64,000 nt of DNA, from contig NZ_CP037423.1 in NCBI RefSeq assembly GCF_007754155.1, forward strand, positions 3,782,001 through 3,846,000, in the 5' to 3' direction. This stretch comes from Stieleria neptunia. Its GTDB lineage: Bacteria; Planctomycetota; Planctomycetia; Pirellulales; Pirellulaceae. Under the pieces are notes generated by a model, which saw only the letters and a program-made list of their open reading frames with translations, did not search any database and was not told the origin of the DNA. Position numbers and translations under genes: made by a program. Below are positions 44,955 through 53,660 of the stretch, piece by piece. Positions within the stretch are counted from its first letter, which is position 1. Every line of letters starts with the position of its first letter.

Positions 44955-45493
44955 AAAGCCGTTTCTGAAACTGGTTCCCAAAGACGCGATCGCCTGACGG
45001 TCGTCTCGCGATCTCGTCTCCGCCAGCGGCAAACCGCGGCAATGTCTCCTTGAACACACCCTTGGGCGTTGCCCTAGGCTAGGGGGGGCAATGGCTTCTG
45101 AGATGTGGCTTCTGAGATATTCTGGCCGAAGGTCATTCGCGTGGAAACGGTGCAAGCGTTTTGATCTCGCGGGGCCCACGCGTTGATCCTCAGCCCCACG
45201 ACTCTCACGTGACTGGCGATGTGTGATCGATTCGTTTTTTCTTCGACTCAAAGGACCTTTGCGTCAGTCGCACGACGCGCCGTTGTTCAAGAGTCGTGCG
45301 GCAATGGCGTTTCGGAAAAAGACGGTGAGATCAAGACGCCGATTGTAACGGGACGTGGATGAACGTCCCGCAGGAGATTCCAGAAGCTGGCGCGAGCCAC
45401 TTCGGGAAGCGTCGCGCCGGATAAAATGTCGACGCAAGTGACAATTAGATTTGGTTCGGCGAGGGCCATTCGGGCGATGTCTCCGACGCCGGT
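44955..45493. other. Intergenic/decayed stretch
   Basis: 539 bp. A 60-residue reverse frame (45287-45469; MALAEPNLIVTCVDILSG) has plausible composition but no recognisable family and no clear start context. I treat it as possible debris. Confidence 0.4.
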
Positions 45494-45850
45494 CTAGTCG
45501 AGCTTTTTGCCGATGAATTGGATCACGGAGGCCATGCCGGTGTGAAACTTGCCTTCGACCACATCGCGTTCGGTTTCGTGCAGCAGGATGGTTTCCAGTC
45601 CGGTGAGTTCCCTCTCGATCTTGACGCACGTCATCAGCAGGTCCAAATCGCTAGGCCCCCCCGTGCCACGAGCACGTTGGTTTTCTGAATACGCTTCGAG
45701 GATCAGGATGCCGCCCGGTTTTAATGATTGCACTAAAAGCGGGTACAGTTTGTCGCGAATCGAACTCGGCAAATGCGCGTGGATCGAGACGACCCCGCCG
45801 TAGGTATTGGGTTGGGGAGCAGGGATAGGTGCGAAGCGAGAAAGGGCACG
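45494..45850 (-). pseudogene. Truncated class I SAM methyltransferase (C-terminal half)
   Basis: Reading from the stop at 45494 upward gives NTYGGVVSIHAHLPSSIRDK, SLKPGGILILEAYSENQ, GTGGPSDLDLLM and LHETERDVVEGKFHTGMASV. This is the C-terminal half of a TehB/UbiE-like methyltransferase (VVSI-HLP, GG-LILEAY-xxQ-xxGTGGP). The SAM-binding GxGxG half is absent; upstream the frame enters unrelated sequence. It could be expressed from TTG 45772 as 92 residues but would not bind SAM. Confidence 0.7.
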
Positions 45851-46077
45851 GCGGCGGTTGGACTTTGGCGTGCGAATGCGTGAAGCCGAGTTTTCTGACG
45901 TCAGTTTGTTCTACGCCGGATTCAGCATTCCAAGTTCCGTTGAACCAGGGCACTACCGCCGGTCCAATTCCGCGAGAGGCAGGACAGTCACGCTCTCCAA
46001 TCCTTCCGCATGGGCTTGTGCGTTACTGCTGGTGGGTTGATGATTGCTCAAAACTTTCCATCTGATTGGCATGGTTC

Positions 46078-46956
46078 ATGACGCAATTCATCGACACACT
46101 GCGGGAAGTCTTGGCCGAATTTGATGTTGCCGTCCTCGATCAATGGGGCGTGTTGCATGATGGCACGACGCCTTATTCACACGCGATCGAAGCGATCGGG
46201 ATGCTGGCCGATCACGGCAAGGAAATGATTGTCGTCTCGAATTCAGGAAAACGCTCGGAATTAAACCGGGCGCGCATGCAGCGAATCGGCTTGCCGATGG
46301 ATCGCATCGGCGAAGTGGTCACGTCCGGTGAAGCGTTGTGGGACGATATCCGAAATGGACGCCTGACGGTGCACGGCACGGTGCCCAAAACCTTGTTTCC
46401 GATTTGCGCGACGTTCCGGGATGCGATCGATTGGGGGGCCGGGTGCGAGAGGATTGAGCTGCGCGACACGTTCGACGAAAGCGTCGACGCGATTTTGCTG
46501 ATGGGGCTCTCCGACGAAGCCCGGGAGGATGACTATGACGGTGTGTTCGACAAAGCGCTCGCGGACGGAATTCCCGTGATCTGCTCCAACCCCGACAAGT
46601 CATCGCCGCGCGCCGGTGGATTGGTCATTTCGCCGGGGCATCTGGCCGATCGGTTTTGCACGATGGGTGGAGAAGTCCTCTGGTATGGCAAGCCACACGC
46701 CGCGATCTACAACGCCGTCCAACGGGCGTTCCCGGACGTCCGACCCGATCGTTTTTTGATGGTCGGTGATAGCCTGGAACACGATATCGGTGGCGCACAG
46801 AATATCGGTTTCGCGTCGGCACTTGTTCGCAGCGGTGTTCACCGCAATGATTTTGCGAAAGCGAGGGGCAACCGTGAACGACGGAAAGTCATTGACAACC
46901 TCTCCGCACGAATGGGAGTCATCCCGCCTACGTTCTGCCTCGATTGCTTTGCCTGA
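46078..46956 (+). CDS. HAD-superfamily class IIA hydrolase (TIGR01459-like)
   Basis: 292-residue sugar-phosphate or nucleotide-type phosphatase of the HAD IIA group. AVLDQWGVLHDGTTPY is motif I with the DxWG variant typical of TIGR01459 members (second acidic residue displaced), IVVSNSGKRS is motif II, VLWYGKPHAAIYNAV motif III with the catalytic Lys, and RFLMVGDSLEHDIGGAQNIG motif IV. ATG 46078 is preferred to a TTG at 46066. It lies 36 bp before an FGGY sugar kinase, so the pair may act on the same sugar phosphate. Confidence 0.88.
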   Translation: MTQFIDTLREVLAEFDVAVLDQWGVLHDGTTPYSHAIEAIGMLADHGKEMIVVSNSGKRSELNRARMQRIGLPMDRIGEVVTSGEALWDDIRNGRLTVHGTVPKTLFPICATFRDAIDWGAGCERIELRDTFDESVDAILLMGLSDEAREDDYDGVFDKALADGIPVICSNPDKSSPRAGGLVISPGHLADRFCTMGGEVLWYGKPHAAIYNAVQRAFPDVRPDRFLMVGDSLEHDIGGAQNIGFASALVRSGVHRNDFAKARGNRERRKVIDNLSARMGVIPPTFCLDCFA

Positions 46957-46992
46957 TGAAAGTTCCATCCGAATACAGGGTAAGAGAAGCCG

Positions 46993-48306
46993 ATGCCAAC
47001 CGATGACGATCTTTTTCTCGGGATCGACATTGGGACGTCCGGTGTGCGATCGACCGTCATCACCAAGACGGGTGAGCAAATCGCGACGGCAAGCGTTCGT
47101 TTGCCGAAGCCGCTCGAAATCGATTCGCGTCCCTGTCAGGATCCCGGACTCTGGTGGGGCGCGACTTGTGACAGCCTGTTCGATCTCGCGAAACGATTGA
47201 AACAGCATGACAGAAACATCGGAGACGTTCGCTCGTTGAGCGTCGACGGGACCTCAGGCACCTTGTTGCTTGCCGACGAAAACCTGACACCGGTGTCTCC
47301 CGGGTATCTCTACAACTCCGCCGGATTCGATCGGGAAGCCGCGGTCATTGCCGCACACGCTCCGCGCGACTCGATCGCCAATGGGTCCGGATCGGCTTTG
47401 GCACGCCTGATGTATCTGCAGAAACAGACCGGAGCCCAGCCCGCTCGGTTCATCTTTCACCAAGCCGACTGGATCGCCGCGAACTTTTTGGGCGCTAGCC
47501 AAATTCAAGGCGGTGGGCTATCGGATGAAACGAACGTGTTGAAGATGGGTTACGACGTTGTCCATCGCAACTGGCCCGATTGGATCGTTGATTGTGGTGT
47601 TCCCACCCGTTCGCTCCCTGACGTCCATCCCGTCGGCGCGATATTTGGAAACGTTTCCCGCGCGGTGAGCCAACAATTCGGATTTGCACAAGACGTACGC
47701 GTTGTCGCCGGCGCCACCGACAGCAATGCGGCGTTCCTGGCATCCGGTGCGTCAAAGATCGGTGAGGGAGTCACATCGCTCGGCACCACGTTGGCGATCA
47801 AGTTGTTGTCGGATCAACCGGTCTTCGATCCGAGTCGCGGCATTTACAGCCATCGCATCAAGGACATCTGGTTGCCAGGCGGCGCCTCCAGCTCCGGGGG
47901 CGGTGTGCTTTTGAACTTCTTCACGCGGGATCAACTCGGCGATCTCGAAGCTCGCCTTGATCCGTTGACCCCAACCGGTTTGGACTACTATCCGTTGTCG
48001 AGGCCTGGCGAACGCTTCCCCATCGCCGATCCTAAACTCCAACCCCGGCTGACACCGCGTCCCCCAGACGACGCCGTCTTTCTGCAAGGCATGCTTGAGA
48101 GCATCGCTGAGATTGAGCGTGTCGGCTACGCCGCGTTGCAGGAATTGGGTGCCCCGTCGGTGCATCAGGTTTATACCGCTGGAGGTGGTGCCGCCAACAA
48201 GGCTTGGACGCAGATCCGCGCTCGCGGTCTTGGTGTGCCCGTATTGAAGGCCGACTCGTCAGATGCGGCCGTCGGTGCGGCGCGAATCGCCGCGGGATTG
48301 ATTTAG
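46993..48306 (+). CDS. FGGY-family carbohydrate kinase
   Basis: 437-residue sugar kinase of the ribulokinase/xylulokinase superfamily. DLFLGIDIGTSGVRSTVI is the phosphate-1 loop, SLSVDGTSGTLLLADENL the sugar region, VVAGATDSNAAFLASGA the second domain with a catalytic-base Asp, and VYTAGGGAANKAWTQIRARG the adenosine-binding motif. It is shorter than classical XylB (about 490 aa), closer to YDR109C-type D-ribulokinases. The upstream HAD phosphatase shares the unit. Substrate cannot be fixed from sequence. Confidence 0.9.
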   Translation: MPTDDDLFLGIDIGTSGVRSTVITKTGEQIATASVRLPKPLEIDSRPCQDPGLWWGATCDSLFDLAKRLKQHDRNIGDVRSLSVDGTSGTLLLADENLTPVSPGYLYNSAGFDREAAVIAAHAPRDSIANGSGSALARLMYLQKQTGAQPARFIFHQADWIAANFLGASQIQGGGLSDETNVLKMGYDVVHRNWPDWIVDCGVPTRSLPDVHPVGAIFGNVSRAVSQQFGFAQDVRVVAGATDSNAAFLASGASKIGEGVTSLGTTLAIKLLSDQPVFDPSRGIYSHRIKDIWLPGGASSSGGGVLLNFFTRDQLGDLEARLDPLTPTGLDYYPLSRPGERFPIADPKLQPRLTPRPPDDAVFLQGMLESIAEIERVGYAALQELGAPSVHQVYTAGGGAANKAWTQIRARGLGVPVLKADSSDAAVGAARIAAGLI

Positions 48307-48637
48307 CGTGTGTCGAGCGTTTGGCCACTTGCCGGCCGAGGATCGGTGCCAATGAATCGTGGGAAGGACCGGTCACACCGTTGTTGCGGATCGCTTCGTC
48401 TCGCGGAGAAGGGCTGGGCCGGTGCCGCGAGATGCGAGCGGGCCGTCGATTGAAGCCCGCACGCGTGAGCAAGGGGCCACGCGGCGCCCCTCGCTAAAGC
48501 GTCGGGCTAACAGGACCAAGTTGATTCAAAAACATGGGCTAAATCGACAGGCCGCTAGCCCGCAGGGCGCAAATGGCAAGCTATGCATTGAGCGATGTCT
48601 GAAAACCCGCATCTGCACTCCGCTCCATCGAACTACC
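48307..48637. other. Intergenic stretch
   Basis: 331 bp. No convincing gene; it contains only short GC-rich imperfect repeats of the type seen in many spacers of this window (GCCCGCACGCGTGAGC, GGGGCCACGCGGCGCCCC). Confidence 0.4.
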
Positions 48638-49234
48638 ATGACCGACTATTCGGCAGAACCGTTCGCCGTACTTGGCAATCTCGTTTCATCCAGCTCTGTG
48701 TTCGAGATCACTTCGATTGTAGTGGCCGTGCTGATCACGATTGCTTCGTACCGGCGATCGATCTTGTGGCTCGGTGACGCCTCGCCCGGTTATCTTGCGT
48801 GTGCCGGTTGGTTGTTGGGCATGTCCGTTGCCAACGTTCTTTTGATCGTCATTCCGGCAATCCTCATGGGGCAGGCCGGCAAAGAAATCATCATGCTGTT
48901 CGTCTTCTTTATGACGGTGTATTGGACATCCTGTGCGGCCAAGTGTGGACTGACGCAGTCGATCTTCATTCTGATGGTCCACTCGTGTCTTTCGGTGCTC
49001 GGAATGGCATTGTTTATTACGGCGGCGAGCGTTTTCCAACTCATCGTCGTTGAGACTCAGCAAGCAATCACGTTGCCGTCGGGAGACACGCCCTCGGCGG
49101 CGCTCGAACCACTCGACGAATCAACCGCAGCCAATCCCGTGGGACTGCGGCCGATCCAATCGGACCCGCCGCCGGTGTCCCGGTCGCAGCACCGGGACCT
49201 TCAAGGAACGAAGGCCAATCCATTCTTCCAATAG
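48638..49234 (+). CDS. Hypothetical multi-spanning membrane protein (198 aa)
   Basis: ATG 48638 gives MTDYSAEPFAVLGNLVSSSS and four membrane helices: ITSIVVAVLITIASY, LACAGWLLGMSVANVLLIVIPAILM, IIMLFVFFMTVYWTS and ILMVHSCLSVLGMALFITAAS. A ~60-residue Pro/Ser-rich polar tail follows. The longer frame from 48359 reads into GC-rich spacer. No family recognised; no operon partner. Confidence 0.65.
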   Translation: MTDYSAEPFAVLGNLVSSSSVFEITSIVVAVLITIASYRRSILWLGDASPGYLACAGWLLGMSVANVLLIVIPAILMGQAGKEIIMLFVFFMTVYWTSCAAKCGLTQSIFILMVHSCLSVLGMALFITAASVFQLIVVETQQAITLPSGDTPSAALEPLDESTAANPVGLRPIQSDPPPVSRSQHRDLQGTKANPFFQ

Positions 49235-49622
49235 TGAGAATCGCGAGTCAGAACAGGCAGAAGCGGGGTCGGTAAGCGGTCCGGATGGTGGGCGATCGCG
49301 AGCCGGGGCGTGCCGGCTCAGCAGCCGATCGGTCCGCCGTGAACGGGCCCAAAGGCCCCGTCCAGGTTAGGACGAGTGGTTTTTCGAGTACGATGGCGCT
49401 TCCGGGCCGTCGTCCGCTGGGCTTCCGACGACGACCTAAAAAGGACGTCGTACAGCGATCCGCCTCATTCCCAAGCTGGACGGTCCCTTTGGGCCCCAAT
49501 TGGGACGGCGAACTTGGTCCATGGCGGTGGCGAACAGTTGCCATGGGGGTGCCGAGGCGATAGGATCGACTCTTCCGGGGGGCGATCTCCCGATCCACAT
49601 GCTTCACGGGAGACACGGTGTT
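49235..49622. repeat. Spacer with repeat family CGTACGACGGC...GTCGTAC
   Basis: 49387-49453 begins AGTACGATGGCGCTTCCGGG and ends GGACGTCGTAC, an inverted-repeat unit. A related unit occurs at 51112-51164 on the other side of the TlpA-like gene. No gene is seen in this gap. Confidence 0.6.
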
Positions 49623-51077
49623 ATGGGATCCTGCAGTCTTGCTTTTTGTCGACGATTGACGCAACCGAAGGCATTCGTCTGGGCCTTCACGTTTGTCTCG
49701 CTGTTTGCCGTCTCCAGCGGTTGCAAGGAATCGAGTCGGGAGGAGGCGTCCGATGGTTTGGAGCCGCCGGTCGTGTATGATTCCATGACCGCGGACTCCA
49801 ACGACGCGCCGGCATCCGTCTCCGGCACCTCGGATGATTCCGAATCGGATCTGCCGGCCCTCGAAACGCCGCCGGAAAAGCTGACCATCGGGGACAAAAA
49901 TCCCGGTCTGGCGATTGCAAAATGGGTCCGCGGCGAACCGGTCGAAGAACCACTTCGCGATCGTGTCCACGTGGTGGAATTCTGGGCGACCTGGTGTGGC
50001 CCTTGTCGTGCCGGCATGCCGCACATCAGTGCGCTGCAATCCGAGCTCGCCGAAGACGTCACCTTCATCGGTGTGACACGTGAAGACGAAGCGACGGTCG
50101 AAAATTTTCTTGTCAGCAACGCGACGGGTGACAAAACCTGGGACGACATCATCGGGTATCGGCTGGCAATCGACGATCGCGACTGGACCAACATGGCGTA
50201 CATGAAGGCCGCCGGGCAAGGCGGAATCCCTTGCGCCTTCGTCGTCGGCCGTGACGGAGTCGTCGAGTGGATCGGCCACCCGGGAAGCATTGATGAACCG
50301 CTCAAGAAAATTGTCGACGGGACATGGGACCGTGAAGCCGCGATCGCCGAATACAAACAGCAGGAAAAGCTGCAGCAACTGACCGGCGAAGTGGGCGCCT
50401 TGCTCCGCGAGCAGGACTTTGACGGCGCATTGGAACGGCTCAACCAATTCGAAAAAGCAGAGGGCTCGTCCAAGACGCTGCTCAACTATCGCGTCAGGGT
50501 CCTGGAAATCGCCGGGCGCACCGACGAAGCGGCGACGGCCCGTGAAGCCCTGGTCGAATCGGCCTGGGAGGATGCGATGCTGCTGAACCAAATCGCCTGG
50601 ACCACCGCGACCAACGGCGACCCCTCCGATCTGGAACTCGCACTCAAAGCCGCCAAACGGGCGTCCGAGTTGCAGCAAAACGAAGACGGCCCGATCCTCG
50701 ATACGCTGGCGCGATGCTACTACGAACTCGGTCAACTCGATGAAGCCATCAAGTACCAACGGATGGCAGTCGAACATGCCAACGGACAACGGCAAATCGA
50801 AGCGACCCTCAAGGGATACCTCGACGAAAAAGCCGCCGCAGAAACGACCGATGCCGATGACAAGCCCGAGGAAGTGACGGCCGAAGAAACCAAGGCCGAA
50901 GAAACTGAGGCTGAAGAAACCAAGGCTGAGGAAACTGAGGCTGAGGAAACTGAGGCTGAGGAAACTGAGGCTGAGGAAACTGAGGCTGAGGAAACCAAGG
51001 CTGAGGAAACCAAGGCTGAGGAAACCAAGGCTGAGGAAACTGAGGCTGAGGAAGCGGAACCCGACGTCGCCGAGTAG
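49623..51077 (+). CDS. TlpA-like thioredoxin-fold lipoprotein with Glu-rich repeat tail (484 aa)
   Basis: Exported thiol-disulfide protein. The N-terminus ends FTFVSLFAVSSGCKES, a lipobox with Cys at about residue 38. Thioredoxin core: VHVVEFWATWCGPCRAGMPH (CGPC at about 124), FIGVTREDE, GGIPCAFVVGRDGVVEWIG with cis-Pro. Residues about 240-400 are tetratricopeptide-like helices (AATAREALVESAWEDAMLLN). The last ~75 residues are 5-residue AEETE/AEETK repeats, 15 bp each. The disordered acidic tail is atypical for TlpA proteins. The role is presumably reduction of periplasmic disulfides; no cytochrome-maturation genes are nearby. Confidence 0.85.
   Translation: MGSCSLAFCRRLTQPKAFVWAFTFVSLFAVSSGCKESSREEASDGLEPPVVYDSMTADSNDAPASVSGTSDDSESDLPALETPPEKLTIGDKNPGLAIAKWVRGEPVEEPLRDRVHVVEFWATWCGPCRAGMPHISALQSELAEDVTFIGVTREDEATVENFLVSNATGDKTWDDIIGYRLAIDDRDWTNMAYMKAAGQGGIPCAFVVGRDGVVEWIGHPGSIDEPLKKIVDGTWDREAAIAEYKQQEKLQQLTGEVGALLREQDFDGALERLNQFEKAEGSSKTLLNYRVRVLEIAGRTDEAATAREALVESAWEDAMLLNQIAWTTATNGDPSDLELALKAAKRASELQQNEDGPILDTLARCYYELGQLDEAIKYQRMAVEHANGQRQIEATLKGYLDEKAAAETTDADDKPEEVTAEETKAEETEAEETKAEETEAEETEAEETEAEETEAEETKAEETKAEETKAEETEAEEAEPDVAE
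50878..51054 (+). repeat. 15-bp tandem repeat (GAGGAAACTGAGGCT family)
   Basis: About twelve in-frame copies of GC(T/C)GA(G/A)GAAAC(T/C)(G/A)AGG encode AEETE or AEETK. The third codon of each unit toggles Glu/Lys. The copy number can change without a frameshift. Confidence 0.85.
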
Positions 51078-51520
51078 AGGGACCGTCCAGCTTCAGACGA
51101 CTGCTTTCGCAGGTACGACGGCCCTTCCGGGCCGCCGTCGGTCGGGCTCGCCCCGACGACCCAGAATGAGCGATCCGCTGATCATCTCGCTCCATCGGCG
51201 AGATCGTGAGGATCCGTCGCGTTTTCGCACCACCGGAAACGGCGAGCATCGTCGAAGATCGAGGCGACCCAAACGCTGATGCCAAACGCGGACGCCTGTA
51301 CGTCCGTTTTAGCGGTTCCCTACACGCCCCTTAGGGTGAAATTGGATGCCGCTATCGGGGTGGATGACGATCCTTGTAAAGATGAGATTGACGGTGGGAT
51401 CGTGAAACGAACAATCTGGGATTCCGTTTCCGTCAAGTCGCGGTCTTCACCAGTTCGCTGCTGTTGGCTGTCATCACTTGAACGGGGAATCAGTTCAATC
51501 CGATCAAGTCAAGGAAGCAA
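51078..51520. repeat. Spacer with second CGTACGACGGC repeat (51112-51164)
   Basis: GGTACGACGGCCCTTCCGGG ... CCCCGACGACCC matches the 49387-49453 unit. The remainder to 51520 has no convincing gene; an 81-residue frame at 51279 lacks a ribosome-binding site and natural composition. Confidence 0.55.
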
Positions 51521-51757
51521 ATGATGCCTCACGCTCCGTCGACACTGTCCGAAAATGAAATCGCTCAAATTGAGCAACACAAGTACTTCTTGAGCGAAAA
51601 AGCCGGCTATGACGTCGGTTGGGAACACGCCGAGCAGGATTGGCGTGAACACTTTGGTCCCCAGGCCAGTGACGTTGCCGAGCCCGGCCCGGCGACGGTT
51701 CGCCCGAAGGGTTTGGGCGGGTTCTTTAAACGGTTGATTTCCCGGGCAGCCGTCTGA
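51521..51757 (+). CDS. Small hypothetical protein (78 aa)
   Basis: AGGAAGCAA precedes tandem ATGs at 51521 and 51524. The sequence SENEIAQIEQHKYFLSEKAGYDVGWEHAEQDWREHFG is a compact helical, acidic domain, followed by a Pro/Gly linker and a basic amphipathic end (GFFKRLISRAAV) that could touch the membrane. Similar small proteins (H-x-YFLSE-x-xG-DVGWE) are common in planctomycete genomes; function unknown. Confidence 0.7.
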   Translation: MMPHAPSTLSENEIAQIEQHKYFLSEKAGYDVGWEHAEQDWREHFGPQASDVAEPGPATVRPKGLGGFFKRLISRAAV

Positions 51758-51843
51758 CCGAATCCTGGGGTCCGTTCACGCGCCCCCATACGCACCGAGT
51801 GACGAAATCATCCTCTGGTGTGGAGGCCGTGCAGTTTTTGTAA

Positions 51844-51986
51844 GTCACCCTCCTGGCAGGAGGGTCGAGCGAAGCGAGGGGAGGTCGATCGGTCAATCGC
51901 GGAGTTCTTTTTAATATTGAGAGACGCGCCGCAAGCAACAACGCAACCCTCTCCTCGTTGCGCTCGACTGTCCCAGGGGGGGGTGA
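51844..51986. repeat. Inverted-repeat element: TCACCCTCCTGGCAGGAGGG ... GGGGGGGTGA
   Basis: The left arm (51844-51884) and right arm (51948-51986) are imperfect complements, with CGAGCGAAGCGAGGGGAGG facing CTCTCCTCGTTGCGCTCG. They flank ~65 bp with no gene. Related arms occur at 8893-8990. MITE-like. Confidence 0.65.
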
Positions 51987-52048
51987 CGAAAAACCTTTCC
52001 CATCAACGACTTTAAAACTGCGCGAACTCCTTGCCCATCGACACCGTC

Positions 52049-53527
52049 TCACCGCGAGATCTCAAAGTCGGTGTGTTTCGCTTTTTTCATCCGTCGCCAG
52101 AACGCCGTCGCCGAACCGGACCAATTGTTCGGGATGCTGCCGTCGGCTGTCTTGTACCAACTGGTGCAATCCCCGGCCCAAATCGACGACGCCAGTTGCT
52201 GCTGGATTTCTCGGTCGTAGCATTCCATGGCGTCCTTTCTGACTTCGATCCTTCGCGCTCCGGTGTTTTGCATTCGCCGCAGGCACTTGGTGATGTAACC
52301 GACTTGGCGTTCGACCATAAAGATGATGGAGTTGTGGCCTAAGTTGGTGTTGGGGCCGTACAGCAGGAACAGGTTGGGGAATCCGGCAACGGCGATCCCT
52401 CCATAGGCTTTGGGCCGACCGGCCCAGGCATCATCAAGGCTTTGCCCGTTGCGACCGCGGATGTCCAAGGGCTGCAGGAACGCGTTGGCTTGAAAACCGG
52501 TCGCAAAAATGGCCGCGTCGATCGGGTAGCGTTGATTCGACGTCAAGACAGCGTCGGCATCAAACCGATCCACGTGGTCGCTGATCACGTCGACATCGTC
52601 GCGTTGGAGCGTCTGCAAATAGTCGCTCGACAACAGCACCCGCTTGCATCCGGGGGCGTAGTCCGGGATCAGCGTCGACCATTGTTCGGGCGGAATGACT
52701 TTCCGCATCCGGCTGCGCAGCCACCGAGCATATTCGAGGTTCAGCTTGCTGCCGCTGCGAAATGCAAAGACGCGCATGTCGCACATCAGATAAATCCACG
52801 ACCGGTGGGCCCGGGCGCAGATCGGCAAGGTGCGAAACATCCAGCGTGCCCAGTGGGGATAACGGTAGTTGTGCAGCGGATGAATCCAGCTGGGCGTGCG
52901 TTGGAACACCAGTGTTCGCCCGGCTTGCCGAGCCACCTCGGGAACAAACTGGATCGCGCTGGCACCGTTCCCGATCACCGCCACGGTCTTGTCGGTCAAG
53001 TCGAATTCGTGATTCCAGCGGGCGCTGTGCCATGACGCGCCGGCGAACGACTCGATCCCGGGAATCGCGGGAATGTTGGGACGATTCAGTTGGCCGACGG
53101 CGCTGACCAGAAACTCAGCGGTTAACCTGTCACCGGCATCGGTCGTCACCTGCCAGGTTGCCGTGTCCTCGTCAAACGTCGCTGCGCGGACGGTGGTTCG
53201 AAACCGCAAGTGCGGACGCAGTGAAAAACGTTCCACGCAATTCCGAAAGTAGGCCAAAATCTCCGGCTGACGCGCGTACTTCATCGACCAGTCGTAATTC
53301 GGCGCGAACGAATAACAGTACAAGTAGGACGGGATGTCACAACCCGCGTTGGGATAGGTGTTCTTGTGCCAGGTGCCCCCGACTTCATCGGACGATTCGA
53401 GAACGGTCACGTTGTCGAAGCCCGCTTGCTTCAAACGAATCGCCATGCAAAGACCGCTCATGCCGGCGCCGACGATGATGAACCGCGGCGAACCGGATCG
53501 GACTGAATTCACGAAATCTTCCTCCAT
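52049..53527 (-). CDS. Baeyer-Villiger-type flavin monooxygenase
   Basis: 492-residue class B flavoprotein monooxygenase that would insert oxygen into ketones using FAD and NADPH. FIIVGAGMSGLCMAIRLKQAG is the N-terminal FAD Rossmann motif. ESSDEVGGTWHKNTYPNAGCD matches the GGTW-x-NxYPGxxCD motif, and FAGASWHSARWNHEF (about 159) is the BVMO fingerprint FxGxxxHxxxW. DKTVAVIGNGASAIQFVPEV is the NADPH-binding Rossmann motif and AIFATGFQANAF the ATG motif. ATG 53527 is the first start that keeps the FAD motif near the N-terminus; the frame to 53764 runs through a repeat hairpin. Substrate unknown. Confidence 0.92.
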   Translation of the reverse strand: MEEDFVNSVRSGSPRFIIVGAGMSGLCMAIRLKQAGFDNVTVLESSDEVGGTWHKNTYPNAGCDIPSYLYCYSFAPNYDWSMKYARQPEILAYFRNCVERFSLRPHLRFRTTVRAATFDEDTATWQVTTDAGDRLTAEFLVSAVGQLNRPNIPAIPGIESFAGASWHSARWNHEFDLTDKTVAVIGNGASAIQFVPEVARQAGRTLVFQRTPSWIHPLHNYRYPHWARWMFRTLPICARAHRSWIYLMCDMRVFAFRSGSKLNLEYARWLRSRMRKVIPPEQWSTLIPDYAPGCKRVLLSSDYLQTLQRDDVDVISDHVDRFDADAVLTSNQRYPIDAAIFATGFQANAFLQPLDIRGRNGQSLDDAWAGRPKAYGGIAVAGFPNLFLLYGPNTNLGHNSIIFMVERQVGYITKCLRRMQNTGARRIEVRKDAMECYDREIQQQLASSIWAGDCTSWYKTADGSIPNNWSGSATAFWRRMKKAKHTDFEISR

Positions 53528-53580
53528 CAGAATTGCGGAGCTACGCTGTGAAGCATTTTTCTCAAGTGTTTTATGCGGTT

Positions 53581-53653
53581 TTAGCGGCAGGGCGCGAGCC
53601 CTCCGGTTCTTCATCTTTGTCAACACACCGGAGGGCTCACGCCCTACCGCTAA
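53581..53653. repeat. Long hairpin repeat between monooxygenase and TRAP receptor genes
   Basis: TTAGCGGCAGGGCGCGAGCC(CTCCGG) at 53581-53606 pairs with CCGGAGGGCTCACGCCCTACCGCTAA at 53628-53653, an imperfect 26-bp stem. It lies upstream of the monooxygenase and downstream of the TRAP receptor gene, and could terminate transcription of the latter. Confidence 0.75.
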
Positions 53654-53660
53654 AAATGCT

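Noticed and set aside
49248..50795. 515-aa reverse frame opposite the TlpA-like gene
   Set aside because: The forward frame has a lipobox, CGPC and TPR-like repeats; the reverse frame has none.
50878..51054. Possible CRISPR or iteron array
   Set aside because: It is a contiguous 15-bp coding tandem repeat without spacers.
51279..51524. 81-aa forward frame
   Set aside because: No ribosome-binding site, no motif, and unnatural composition; it lies in repeat-rich spacer.
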